DNA from: Phycisphaerae bacterium
GTDB taxonomy: Bacteria > Planctomycetota > Phycisphaerae > UBA1845 > Fen-1342
Assembly: GCA_022072445.1 (NCBI GenBank)
Contig: JAJVHV010000001.1
Location: forward strand, 301,705 to 365,704
DNA: 64,000 nucleotides
Direction of reading: 5' to 3'
Shown: positions 42,924 to 52,833 of the stretch, piece by piece
How the letters are laid out: each line of letters begins with the position of its first letter
Numbering within the stretch: the first letter of the stretch is position 1
Notes under the pieces: model-generated
Database searches by the model: none
The model's input: the letters and a program-made list of their open reading frames with translations, nothing else
Told to the model about the DNA's origin: nothing
Position numbers and translations under genes: made by a program

Positions 42924-44594
42924 ATGAATCGGACGGGCTGGCGGAATGCGGTGTCGGCGGCGCTGCTGTGCGCGAGCGTGGCGGCGAGCGGGTGCCAGAG
43001 CGGCGGGACGGCGGCGCGCGGCGTGCGGAGCGAGTCGCCGCTCTTTGAGGGCATGGGGCGGCATCATCGCGCGATCAAGACTTCGTCGGCCCTGGCGCAT
43101 CGCTACTTCAATCAGGGGCTGACTTGGGCCTATGCGTTCAACCACGACGAGGCGATTCGCTCGTTCCGCGACGTGCTGCGGCAAGATCCGGACTGTGCCA
43201 TGGCCTACTGGGGGATTGCGCTGTGCAACGGGCCGCACATCAATAATCCGGTCGTGCCGCCCGCGCGGAGCAAGGAGGCGTGGGAGGCGCTGCAGCAGGC
43301 GCTGGCCCGCAAGGATTCGGTCGGCGCGGTGGATCAGGCGCTGATCATGGCGCTGTCGCATCGTTACGCCGCGCAGCCGCCGGAGGATCGCCGCGCGCTG
43401 GACGAGGCGTATGCGGCGGCGATGCGCGAGGTGTGGTATTCGCACCGCGATGACGCGGACGTGGGCGCGCTTTATGCCGAGGCGATGATGGACCTGCAGC
43501 CGTGGGACCTGTGGTCGCCGGAGGGCGCGCCGAAGGGCAACACGACCGAGATCGTGGCGGTGCTTGAAGAAGTGATTGACAAGTCGCCGGAGCATCCCGG
43601 CGCGCTGCATTTCTACATCCACGCGGTCGAGGCTTCGCCGGCGCCGGAGCGGGCGCTGCTGGCGGCGAACCGGCTGCGCGAGCTGGTTCCGGCGGCGGGG
43701 CACCTGGTGCACATGCCGGCGCACATCGACGTGCGGACGGGCAATTGGGCGGAGGCGTCGGACGCGAACGAGCGGGCCATCCGGGCGGACGCGCACTATC
43801 GCGGGCTGTCGCCCAAGCAGGATTTCTACCGCGTCTACATGGCGCACAATCACCACTTCCTGGCGTATGCGGCGATGATGGAGGGCCGCAGCATGAAGGC
43901 GATCGAGGCGGCTCGGGCCATGATCGCCGGCATTCCCGCTTCGTATGTCGCGCAGAACGGTGCACTGGTCGATCCGTACTCGGCGATCGTGTACGAAGTC
44001 CTGATGCGTTTTGGTCGGTGGAGCGACGTGCTGAACGAGCCGCGTCCGCCGGCCGACCTACCGATCACGACGGCGTTGTGGCGGTTCGCGCGGGCGGTCT
44101 CGTACGCGGCCAAGGGGCTGATCGATGATGCGCAGCGCGAGCAGGTGGAGTTTCGGGCCGCAGTGGCGCGCGTGCCGGATGGCGCGATGATGGCGATGAA
44201 TCCGGCCGACGTGGTGCTGAGCATTGCCGAGCACATGCTGGCTGGCGAGATCGCGTATCGTCGCGGTTATCTGGACCAGGCCGAGCGCGAGCTGCGCGAG
44301 GCGATCCGGATCGAGGACACGCTGAGGTACATGGAGCCGCCCGATTGGGTACAGCCGGTGCGGCACACGCTGGCGGCGATCCTGCTGGAGGCGGGACGCA
44401 CGTCGGACGCGGAGGTGCTCTATCGCGAGGATTTGCAGCGCTGGCCGGAGAACGGCTGGTCGCTGTACGGGCTGGGTCGCTGTCTGCGGGCGCGTGGCGC
44501 CGACGACGAGGCGGCGCAGATCGAGCAGCGCTTCGCGCGTGCCTGGCGCCGGGCCGACATCAAGATCGCCGCGAGCTGCCTGTGCGTGAAGTGA
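42924..44594 (+). CDS. Lipoprotein with TPR repeats
   Basis: 556 residues. The N-terminus is a lipoprotein signal ending ASGC (lipid-modified Cys at about position 23). TPR units run through the protein: RYFNQGLTWAYAFNHDEAIRSFRDVLRQDPDCAMAYWGIAL near the start and AEVLYREDLQRWPENGWSLYGLGRCLRARGADDEA at the end. The central part (SPEHPGALHFYIHAVEAS, HMPAHIDVRTGNWAEA) matches a TPR family common in environmental genomes. Envelope-anchored; partner unknown. GGGAG lies seven bases before the ATG. Confidence 0.8.
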   Translation: MNRTGWRNAVSAALLCASVAASGCQSGGTAARGVRSESPLFEGMGRHHRAIKTSSALAHRYFNQGLTWAYAFNHDEAIRSFRDVLRQDPDCAMAYWGIALCNGPHINNPVVPPARSKEAWEALQQALARKDSVGAVDQALIMALSHRYAAQPPEDRRALDEAYAAAMREVWYSHRDDADVGALYAEAMMDLQPWDLWSPEGAPKGNTTEIVAVLEEVIDKSPEHPGALHFYIHAVEASPAPERALLAANRLRELVPAAGHLVHMPAHIDVRTGNWAEASDANERAIRADAHYRGLSPKQDFYRVYMAHNHHFLAYAAMMEGRSMKAIEAARAMIAGIPASYVAQNGALVDPYSAIVYEVLMRFGRWSDVLNEPRPPADLPITTALWRFARAVSYAAKGLIDDAQREQVEFRAAVARVPDGAMMAMNPADVVLSIAEHMLAGEIAYRRGYLDQAERELREAIRIEDTLRYMEPPDWVQPVRHTLAAILLEAGRTSDAEVLYREDLQRWPENGWSLYGLGRCLRARGADDEAAQIEQRFARAWRRADIKIAASCLCVK

Positions 44595-44607
44595 GCAGCG
44601 CGGCTTT

Positions 44608-45747
44608 TCAATCGCTCGTCGGCTCCGCGATTGGCGCGGCTGCGGCGCACTCCCGCCGGGCGGCGCGGCCGAGCACGTCCTGAATCGCGCGCAGCACCTC
44701 GGCCGGTGCCATTTCGGTCATGCACGCCTGATGGCCGAGCGGGCACGTTCGCCGCAGGCAGGGTGCGCAGGGCAGGTCGCGCCGCAGGATCGACAGATTC
44801 GCCCGGTCAGCGTGCGGCTCGGCGTCATAGGGTCCGGTGCGGGCCGGGTCGGTCGGGCCGAACAGCGCGACGAGCGGTCGCGACAGGGCCGCGGCGATGT
44901 GCATCGGTCCGGAGTCGCAACTCAGCACGAGACGGCTTAACGAGAGAATCGCGGTCAGCTCGCGCAGCGTCGTCTGTCCGGCGAGGTTGACGGCGACGCC
45001 AGACGGCAGCTCACGGGCGATTTCATCCGCGATCGCGCGGTCGTCGGGCGAACCCAGCAGAACGCAGCGCGGCAGGCCGGCGTCGGCGGCGCGGCGGATC
45101 AACTCGGCAAAGCGTGCCGCGCCCCACTGTTTGGACGCCCAGCGCGCCCCCGGCGCGACCGCGATGAAGTCGACGCTGGTGCAGCCGGCGGCAGTCAACC
45201 TGCGGCGGGCCGCGTCCAGCTCGTCGGGAGAAACCGCCAGCGGAAACTCGGCCGGTCTGGCGAACGCAACGCCCAGTTGTACGAGGAGGTCGAGATTGCG
45301 CTGCACGGCGTGCGGTCGGCCGGGCGCGGCGCGCAGCCGCCGGTTATAGAAAATCCAGGCCAGCTCGCGGGCGTCGGAGAAGCCGGCGCGCAGCGCGGCG
45401 CCGCTGGCCCAGGCCAGGAACCCGCTGCGGATCAGCCCCTGGAGGTCGATCACCAGATCAAAGCGGCGGGCGCGCAGCGCGCGTGTGAACTGGAGAAACT
45501 CGACGAAGATGCGCGGGCTGCGGAGCATGCGGCCGTAGCGCGCCCGATCGAATGGGATGAGCTCGTCGAGTAAGGGGTGGCCGTCCAGCAACGGCGCGAA
45601 GCTGCGGCCGATCAGCCAGGCGATGTGCGCCCGCGGGAACGCGCCGCGCAGCGCGGCCAGTACCGGCAGCGCGTGGACCACGTCGCCCAGCGAACTGGGC
45701 TTGATGATCAGGATGCGCTGGGGAGCGGCGGGAGTCGCATTCGCCAT
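44608..45747 (-). CDS. Heptosyltransferase family (GT9) glycosyltransferase
   Basis: 379 residues. ADP-heptose:LPS heptosyltransferase-like: RILIIKPSSLGDVVHALPVLAALR at the N-terminus, FDLVIDLQGLIRSGFLAWASG, APGARWASKQWGAARFAELI, LAGQTTLRELTAILSLSRLVLSCDSGPMHIAAAL and ALFGPTDPARTGPY in the sugar-nucleotide domain. The GT-B fold and these motifs suit LPS core assembly; the exact sugar is inferred. A Cys-rich patch (LPCAPCLRRTCPL) near the end recurs in the family. TATACT ends eight bases before the ATG and no Shine-Dalgarno is present. Confidence 0.92.
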   Translation of the reverse strand: MANATPAAPQRILIIKPSSLGDVVHALPVLAALRGAFPRAHIAWLIGRSFAPLLDGHPLLDELIPFDRARYGRMLRSPRIFVEFLQFTRALRARRFDLVIDLQGLIRSGFLAWASGAALRAGFSDARELAWIFYNRRLRAAPGRPHAVQRNLDLLVQLGVAFARPAEFPLAVSPDELDAARRRLTAAGCTSVDFIAVAPGARWASKQWGAARFAELIRRAADAGLPRCVLLGSPDDRAIADEIARELPSGVAVNLAGQTTLRELTAILSLSRLVLSCDSGPMHIAAALSRPLVALFGPTDPARTGPYDAEPHADRANLSILRRDLPCAPCLRRTCPLGHQACMTEMAPAEVLRAIQDVLGRAARRECAAAAPIAEPTSD

Positions 45748-45755
45748 GCCACGGT

Positions 45756-45761
45756 AGTATA
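45756..45761 (-). promoter_or_regulatory. -10 hexamer for the GT9 gene (leaderless type)
   Basis: TATACT on the minus strand, eight bases before the ATG at 45747. No clear -35 at 16-18 bases. It lies in the 93-base divergent gap shared with xylB. Confidence 0.45.
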
Positions 45762-45840
45762 CGTTCCGAGCGGCAGGCCGGTTGTGCCGCGATTGGTCGC
45801 GCGGCCCGACGTGGCGCGCCGTCCGGCGAGGGAGCGTCGA

Positions 45841-47379
45841 ATGTCCCGCTATGCGCTAGGCATCGATGTTGGAACGGGCGGGTCGCGGGCATTGCTGCTG
45901 AGCGATGAAGGCCGGGTTGTCGCGACCGCCAGCGCGGCGCATGAGTTGCTGTCGCCGCGGCCGGGTTGGACGGAGCAGCGTCCGGCGGACTGGTGGACCT
46001 CGGCGTGTGCCGCGGTGCGCCAAGTGCTGCGCCGCGCGAAGCTGGCGGCCAAGGCGGTGGCGGGTGTGGGGCTGTCGGGGCAGATGCACGGCAGCGTGTT
46101 TCTCGACCAGCGCCGCCGGCCGCTGTGCAATGCCCTGCTGTGGAACGACCAGCGGACGGTCGCTCAGTGTCGCGAAATTGAGGAGGCGGCGGGCGGCCGG
46201 GCGGCGCTGATCGGGCTGGTGCTCAACCCGGCGCAGACCGGCTATCAGGCGCCCAAGATCGCCTGGCTGCGAACGGCGCGTCCGCGGCTGTTTGCTCAGG
46301 TCCGGCACGTACTGCTTCCCAAAGACTACATCTGCATGTGCCTGACCGAGCGCGTTGGCAGCGATGTGTCCGACGCCTCCGGCACGCTGCTCTTCGACGT
46401 GCAACATCGCCGCTGGTCCACCGAGCTGATGGAGCGCTTGCGGTTTGACCCGGCCTGGTTCGGACCGGCGGTCGAGTCGCAGGACGTGGTGGGTCAAATC
46501 ACGCCCGCGGCGGCGGCTGAGACGGGGCTTGCCGTGGGGACTCCCGTCGTCGCCGGCGCCGGGGATCAGGCTGCGTCGGCGGTGGGCAGTGGCGTGATTC
46601 GTGCCGGTGTGGTCTCGGCAACGATCGGCACGAGCGGCGTCGTATTCGCGCATTGCGACGCGCCAACGCCGAACGACGCCGGCCTCTTCCAGTCGTTCTG
46701 TCACGCGGCGCCGGGCGCCTGGTGCGTGTTCGGGTGCATGCTCTCGGCTGGCGGCAGCCTGCAATGGGCGCGGAGCGTGCTGGCCGCGGACGAGCTGCGC
46801 CGGGCGCGGCGACCGGAGCAGCGCGACGCGCTGTACCGCGCGCTGATCGCCGAAGCGACCAAGGGCGACGAGGAATCGACTCAGGGCGTGCCGGTTTTTC
46901 TGCCGTACCTGAGCGGCGAGCGATGCCCCTATCCGCACCCGCACGCGCGCGGCGCGTGGATCGGTCTGCGAGCCGACCATCGCCGCGGAGACCTGGTCCG
47001 AGCGGTGCTCGATGGAATTACGCTCGGCATGGGGCAACAAATCGAGTTGATGCGTGCCGCGGGACTGTCGGTTCGCGAGGTACGGCTGGCCGGCGGCGGG
47101 GCGCGGAGTGGCTGGTGGCGCCAGCTTCAGGCGGATGTCTACGGTTGCCGCTGCGCCCGTATGGCCACCGAGGAGGGCTCGGCGATGGGAGCGGCGATTC
47201 TCGGCGGTGTCGGGGGCGGGGCCTTCGCCAGCATCGCGGCGGCCTGCCGGCGGGCGTGCCGCAGGGCCGAGACGTTGCGTCCGCGCCGTGGCCGAACCGC
47301 CTGGTATCGACAGCGGGCCGAGCTGGCGCGTCGCTTTTACGCTGAGATCGAGCCGCTCTATCGCTTAGGACCCGCCTGA
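45841..47379 (+). CDS. xylB: Xylulokinase (FGGY carbohydrate kinase)
   Basis: 512 residues; phosphorylates D-xylulose. RYALGIDVGTGGSRALLLSDEG is the phosphate-binding start, GLSGQMHGSVFLD and LLWNDQRT are the XylB substrate signature, and the C-terminal domain has GAGDQAASAVGSGVI, TIGTSGVVFAH and LAGGGARSGWWRQLQADVYG. GAGGGAG precedes the ATG by six bases. No isomerase or transporter is adjacent, so a related sugar (for example ribulose) remains possible. Confidence 0.92.
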   Translation: MSRYALGIDVGTGGSRALLLSDEGRVVATASAAHELLSPRPGWTEQRPADWWTSACAAVRQVLRRAKLAAKAVAGVGLSGQMHGSVFLDQRRRPLCNALLWNDQRTVAQCREIEEAAGGRAALIGLVLNPAQTGYQAPKIAWLRTARPRLFAQVRHVLLPKDYICMCLTERVGSDVSDASGTLLFDVQHRRWSTELMERLRFDPAWFGPAVESQDVVGQITPAAAAETGLAVGTPVVAGAGDQAASAVGSGVIRAGVVSATIGTSGVVFAHCDAPTPNDAGLFQSFCHAAPGAWCVFGCMLSAGGSLQWARSVLAADELRRARRPEQRDALYRALIAEATKGDEESTQGVPVFLPYLSGERCPYPHPHARGAWIGLRADHRRGDLVRAVLDGITLGMGQQIELMRAAGLSVREVRLAGGGARSGWWRQLQADVYGCRCARMATEEGSAMGAAILGGVGGGAFASIAAACRRACRRAETLRPRRGRTAWYRQRAELARRFYAEIEPLYRLGPA

Positions 47380-47439
47380 TGGCCGACTGCCCTGCCGCAC
47401 TGCCGTCCACCTGGCCCCCGACCCCCCGACCGGCCCGAT

Positions 47440-47468
47440 TTGACGATTGGCGGCACGCCAACTACACT
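47440..47468 (+). promoter_or_regulatory. Sigma-70-type promoter for tRNA-Glu and tRNA-Val
   Basis: TTGACG (47440-47445), a 17-base spacer and TACACT (47463-47468), 18 bases before the first tRNA base. It has the same -10 and spacer as the element at 57286-57314. Confidence 0.75.
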
Positions 47469-47486
47469 CTCGCCCCGCACACGGAC

Positions 47487-47559
47487 GCCCCCATCGTCTA
47501 GTGGCCCAGGATATCAGGTTCTCATCCTGAAGACAGGGGTTCGACTCCCCTTGGGGGTA
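47487..47559 (+). tRNA. tRNA-Glu (anticodon CTC)
   Basis: Acceptor GCCCCCA pairs with TGGGGGT (first pair G-U), discriminator A. Anticodon stem CAGG/CCTG with the loop reading TTCTCAT, anticodon CTC. T arm AGGGGTTCGACTCCCCT. CCA is not encoded. Read with tRNA-Val from one promoter. Confidence 0.95.
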
Positions 47560-47592
47560 TCGCGACGCCGCGGCACGATAAGCACCCGACGC

Positions 47593-47666
47593 GGGCGGTT
47601 AGCTCAGTTGGCCAGAGCATCTCGTTTACACCGAGAGGGTCAGGGGTTCGAGTCCCTTACCGCCCA
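47593..47666 (+). tRNA. tRNA-Val (anticodon TAC)
   Basis: Acceptor GGGCGGT pairs with ACCGCCC, discriminator A. D arm TAGCTCAGTTGGCCAGAGCA. Anticodon stem TCTCG/CGAGA with loop TTTACAC, anticodon TAC. T loop GGTTCGAGTCC. It follows tRNA-Glu by 33 bases. Confidence 0.96.
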
Positions 47667-47713
47667 GTCCTGAATCCCTGATCTCTCCATGACGTGTTCC
47701 GATACGTGTTCCA

Positions 47714-50269
47714 ATGCTCATGCGATCTCTGCTCCTGGCGGTGTTTCTTGCCTCGCCCGCGCTGGCCGGCCTCTCGCCGGAATCGGTCGCGGTGGTGGTC
47801 AATGGCGACAGTTGGGCGTCGCTGGCCGTCGCGAATGAGTACGCGCGACTGCGGCACATTCCGCCCGAAAACTTCATCATCCTCACCGGCCTGTCGGCGT
47901 TCGACTCCACCGACGTTGAGCACTTCCGCGCCGAAGTCCTGGTTCCGGTCTTCGCCGCCCTCGACCAGCGCGGGCTGACGCCGCAAATCGACTGCATCAC
48001 CTACTCGCTCGACGTTCCCTGCTCCGTGGCGGTCTCGTCCGACATGGCCGGCAAACCGTTCCCACAGATCATCACGCCGGTCGCTTCGGCCAACGGCCTC
48101 ACGTATCTGCATGAGTGGGTCCGCCGCAAAGACCCAGACTATCTGCGGCTCGACATCAATCGCTACTGCCGCCGGACGCTTCCGCTCGTGGCCGGCGAGC
48201 CGCTGTCGGCGGAGGAGCGTGGTGAGTATCAGCGCGGCATGAAGCTTTACGACGAGAAGAAATACGACGAGGCTGCGGCGGTGATCCGCAGTCTGACGCG
48301 CGTGCCGCGTGCCGATCCCACCCTGTTGTACAACCTGGCCTGCTGCCTGGCGCTGGGCGGCAAGGCGGATGATGCGATGACGGCGCTGCGCGACGCGGTG
48401 GCGCACGGCTGGCGCAATCACGGCCAGACCAGCAGCGATCCCGATCTCGCGTCCCTCGTCAAACGCGACGATTTTCAGACGCTCGTCGCGGGCATGAAGG
48501 CCGCCCAGATCGAAGTTCAGCCCACGCGCGGCTTCCGGGCTTCTTACGGCTGGAGCGACGCCGGCGAACCGGCGGCGGGCGGCAACACGGCCTCCGGCGA
48601 CCCGCGCTACATGCTCTCGACGATGCTCGGCGTGACCTCGGGCCGTGCCAATTCGGTGGCCGAGGTGCTCGAGTGTCTGAGACGGTCGGCCGCCGCCGAC
48701 GGGGCCGCGCCGCGCGGCACGGTCTATTTCATGAAGAACGGCGACGTGCGCTCGACGACGCGCGACTGGGCGTTTCCGTTCGCGATGGAGCAGCTTCGGA
48801 AACTCGGCGTCGCGTGCGTGATAGAAGACGGCGTGTTGCCCGCCTCGCACGCCGACGTCGCCGGCGCGGTCGTCGGCATCGCCAACTTCCGGTGGGCCGA
48901 CTGCAAGAGCACGATTCTGCCCGGCGCGATCTGCGAGCACCTGACAAGCTGCGGCGGCATGATGGGCGAGCGCGACGGACAGACGCCGTGCACCGACTTG
49001 ATTCGCGTCGGGGCGGCGGGGACGTCGGGCGCGGTGACCGAGCCGTTCGCCTTGCAGGAGAAGTTTCCCAGCGCGTTCATGCACCTGCACTACGCGCGTG
49101 GCAGCACGCTGGCGGAGGCGTTCTATCAGTCGCTGTATGGGCCGTATCAACTGCTGATCATCGGCGACCCACTGTGCAGACCCTGGGGCCGCGAGGCGCC
49201 AATCAGCGTTCCGTCCATCTCCCGCGGTGCAACTCCGCCGTTGGTTCGCGCCTCAACCAGCCGTCCGGCGCAGACACCTGCCGCCACGCTGCGCGGCCGC
49301 GTTGAGCTCAGACCCACGGCCGGCGACGAGGCCCAAGCCGTCGCCGAATTCGCGCTCTTCGTCGATGGTCGGCGGATGGCGGGGGCCGCCGCCGGCTCGC
49401 CGCTCGTGTTCGACACGACCGCGCTGCAGGACGGGCAGCACACGCTCGCCATCGTCGCGCGCTTCGGCGATGCGCTCGAGTCCTGCGCGCGCTTCGAACA
49501 GGTGATTCACGTCGGCAATACCGGTCGCGCCGTGCATGTGACCGCGGCGCCGCCGGCCAGCGTGGCGTACGGCGAGCGGACCACGCTCGAAGTCGAGTGC
49601 CCCGGCGCCGAGGCCGTCGACGTGCTGCATCTGGGGCGCGTAGTCGCGAGCATCGATCAGGCCCAAGGCACGATTTCCATCGACACGAAAAAGCTCGGAA
49701 CCGGGCCGGTCACCCTTCAACCGGTGGCGCGCTACGCGCGCCAGGCAAGCCGCGTCCGGGGCCCGTACGTCGCGCTTGAGGTGACGCCACCGGCTGCGAT
49801 CGCCGTCAAGCCGCCGCCAGCGAAAGCGAAGATGGAGAAGGGGCTCTCGCTCTCCATCGCGGGCGGCCGTCCGGTGCCGGTGCTCGATACGTTCAGCGGC
49901 GACTGGTTGGCCAAGGGTATCGCGGCCGCGGTGCAGCCGGCCGCGTCGGGCGACAAACCGGCCGCTCGGAAGCAGAACGCGACCGCGGACAAGTCATTTG
50001 TGGTCGCCGGATACTTCACGGTGGACAAGGCCGACCTGTATCAGGTGCAGGTTCGCACCAACACGCACGCGCGGATCGAGGTCAGCGGACGTCGAATCGC
50101 GCTCCCTTCCGACGGCGCTTGGCAATTCGGCCTGGCGAACCTCGCTGCGGGCACGCACAGCTTGCGCGTCACCGGCAAGGCAGTGTCCGACGCGCAGCTC
50201 GATTTGCGGATCGGCGCGCAGGGCACGGCGCATCCTTCCGAGGCGCGATTTACGTACGAGAGCCGCTAG
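47714..50269 (+). CDS. TIGR03790-family secreted protein with an internal TPR segment
   Basis: 851 residues with signal peptide MLMRSLLLAVFLASPALA. Residues about 20-150 and 270-500 carry the TIGR03790 pattern: VVVNGDSWASLAVANEYARLRHIP at the start, ALDQRGLTPQIDCITYSLDVP, and the caspase/gingipain-like block GTVYFMKNGDVRSTTRDW, DLIRVGAAGTSGAVTEP and QSLYGPYQLLIIGDPLCRPWG. Residues about 165-260 are TPR-like (YQRGMKLYDEKKYDEAAAVI; LLYNLACCLALGGKADDAMTALRDAV), an interruption of the domain. The C-terminal third is beta-rich, Ig-like. Family function unknown; peptidase-like fold is inference. Confidence 0.85.
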   Translation: MLMRSLLLAVFLASPALAGLSPESVAVVVNGDSWASLAVANEYARLRHIPPENFIILTGLSAFDSTDVEHFRAEVLVPVFAALDQRGLTPQIDCITYSLDVPCSVAVSSDMAGKPFPQIITPVASANGLTYLHEWVRRKDPDYLRLDINRYCRRTLPLVAGEPLSAEERGEYQRGMKLYDEKKYDEAAAVIRSLTRVPRADPTLLYNLACCLALGGKADDAMTALRDAVAHGWRNHGQTSSDPDLASLVKRDDFQTLVAGMKAAQIEVQPTRGFRASYGWSDAGEPAAGGNTASGDPRYMLSTMLGVTSGRANSVAEVLECLRRSAAADGAAPRGTVYFMKNGDVRSTTRDWAFPFAMEQLRKLGVACVIEDGVLPASHADVAGAVVGIANFRWADCKSTILPGAICEHLTSCGGMMGERDGQTPCTDLIRVGAAGTSGAVTEPFALQEKFPSAFMHLHYARGSTLAEAFYQSLYGPYQLLIIGDPLCRPWGREAPISVPSISRGATPPLVRASTSRPAQTPAATLRGRVELRPTAGDEAQAVAEFALFVDGRRMAGAAAGSPLVFDTTALQDGQHTLAIVARFGDALESCARFEQVIHVGNTGRAVHVTAAPPASVAYGERTTLEVECPGAEAVDVLHLGRVVASIDQAQGTISIDTKKLGTGPVTLQPVARYARQASRVRGPYVALEVTPPAAIAVKPPPAKAKMEKGLSLSIAGGRPVPVLDTFSGDWLAKGIAAAVQPAASGDKPAARKQNATADKSFVVAGYFTVDKADLYQVQVRTNTHARIEVSGRRIALPSDGAWQFGLANLAAGTHSLRVTGKAVSDAQLDLRIGAQGTAHPSEARFTYESR

Positions 50270-50330
50270 CCCTGATCAGGCGCGGTTGGAAACGACGGCG
50301 CTTACCGCGCAGATCGTCGCACCCCGAAGC

Positions 50331-52523
<2,193 letters not shown>

Positions 52524-52615
52524 TGGCGGAGCCCTCAACGACCACGACCCGCGCCGAGCGCGTCCGCGCTGTTTGCTGAAGTCGGCTGGACGCCCTCGAC
52601 ATGACCATCCGATTT

Positions 52616-52775
52616 CATAGTGTACTGCCTCAGAAATATTGCGTCCTCGATTCGGGGAGCATCGGCCTCTGGCCGGTGCGAAACGCCTTCCGCACGGGCC
52701 GCAGGCCGATGCGGACCGCCCGGAGGCCAATGCTCCCCTTCGGAATACCGCACGGCATTTCTGAGGCACGACAGT
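52616..52775. repeat. Inverted-repeat element (MITE-like or structured RNA)
   Basis: Outer arms TGCCTCAGAAAT (52626-52637) and ATTTCTGAGGCA (52757-52768) match perfectly, with weaker pairing continuing about eight bases outwards. Inside, GGGGAGCATCGGCCTC (52654-52669) pairs with GAGGCCAATGCTCCCC (52723-52738) with one mismatch. Two small hairpins, GTGCG...CGCAC and CCGCA...TGCGG, fill the middle. No coding sense and no clear target duplication. It lies between the kinase promoter area and the end of the Rhs-like gene. Confidence 0.75.
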
Positions 52776-52833
52776 AGCTTGTCCGCTCGCGCCGGCCGAG
52801 ATCGTCGCCGCTACAGGCCATCGTGGGACAGCG

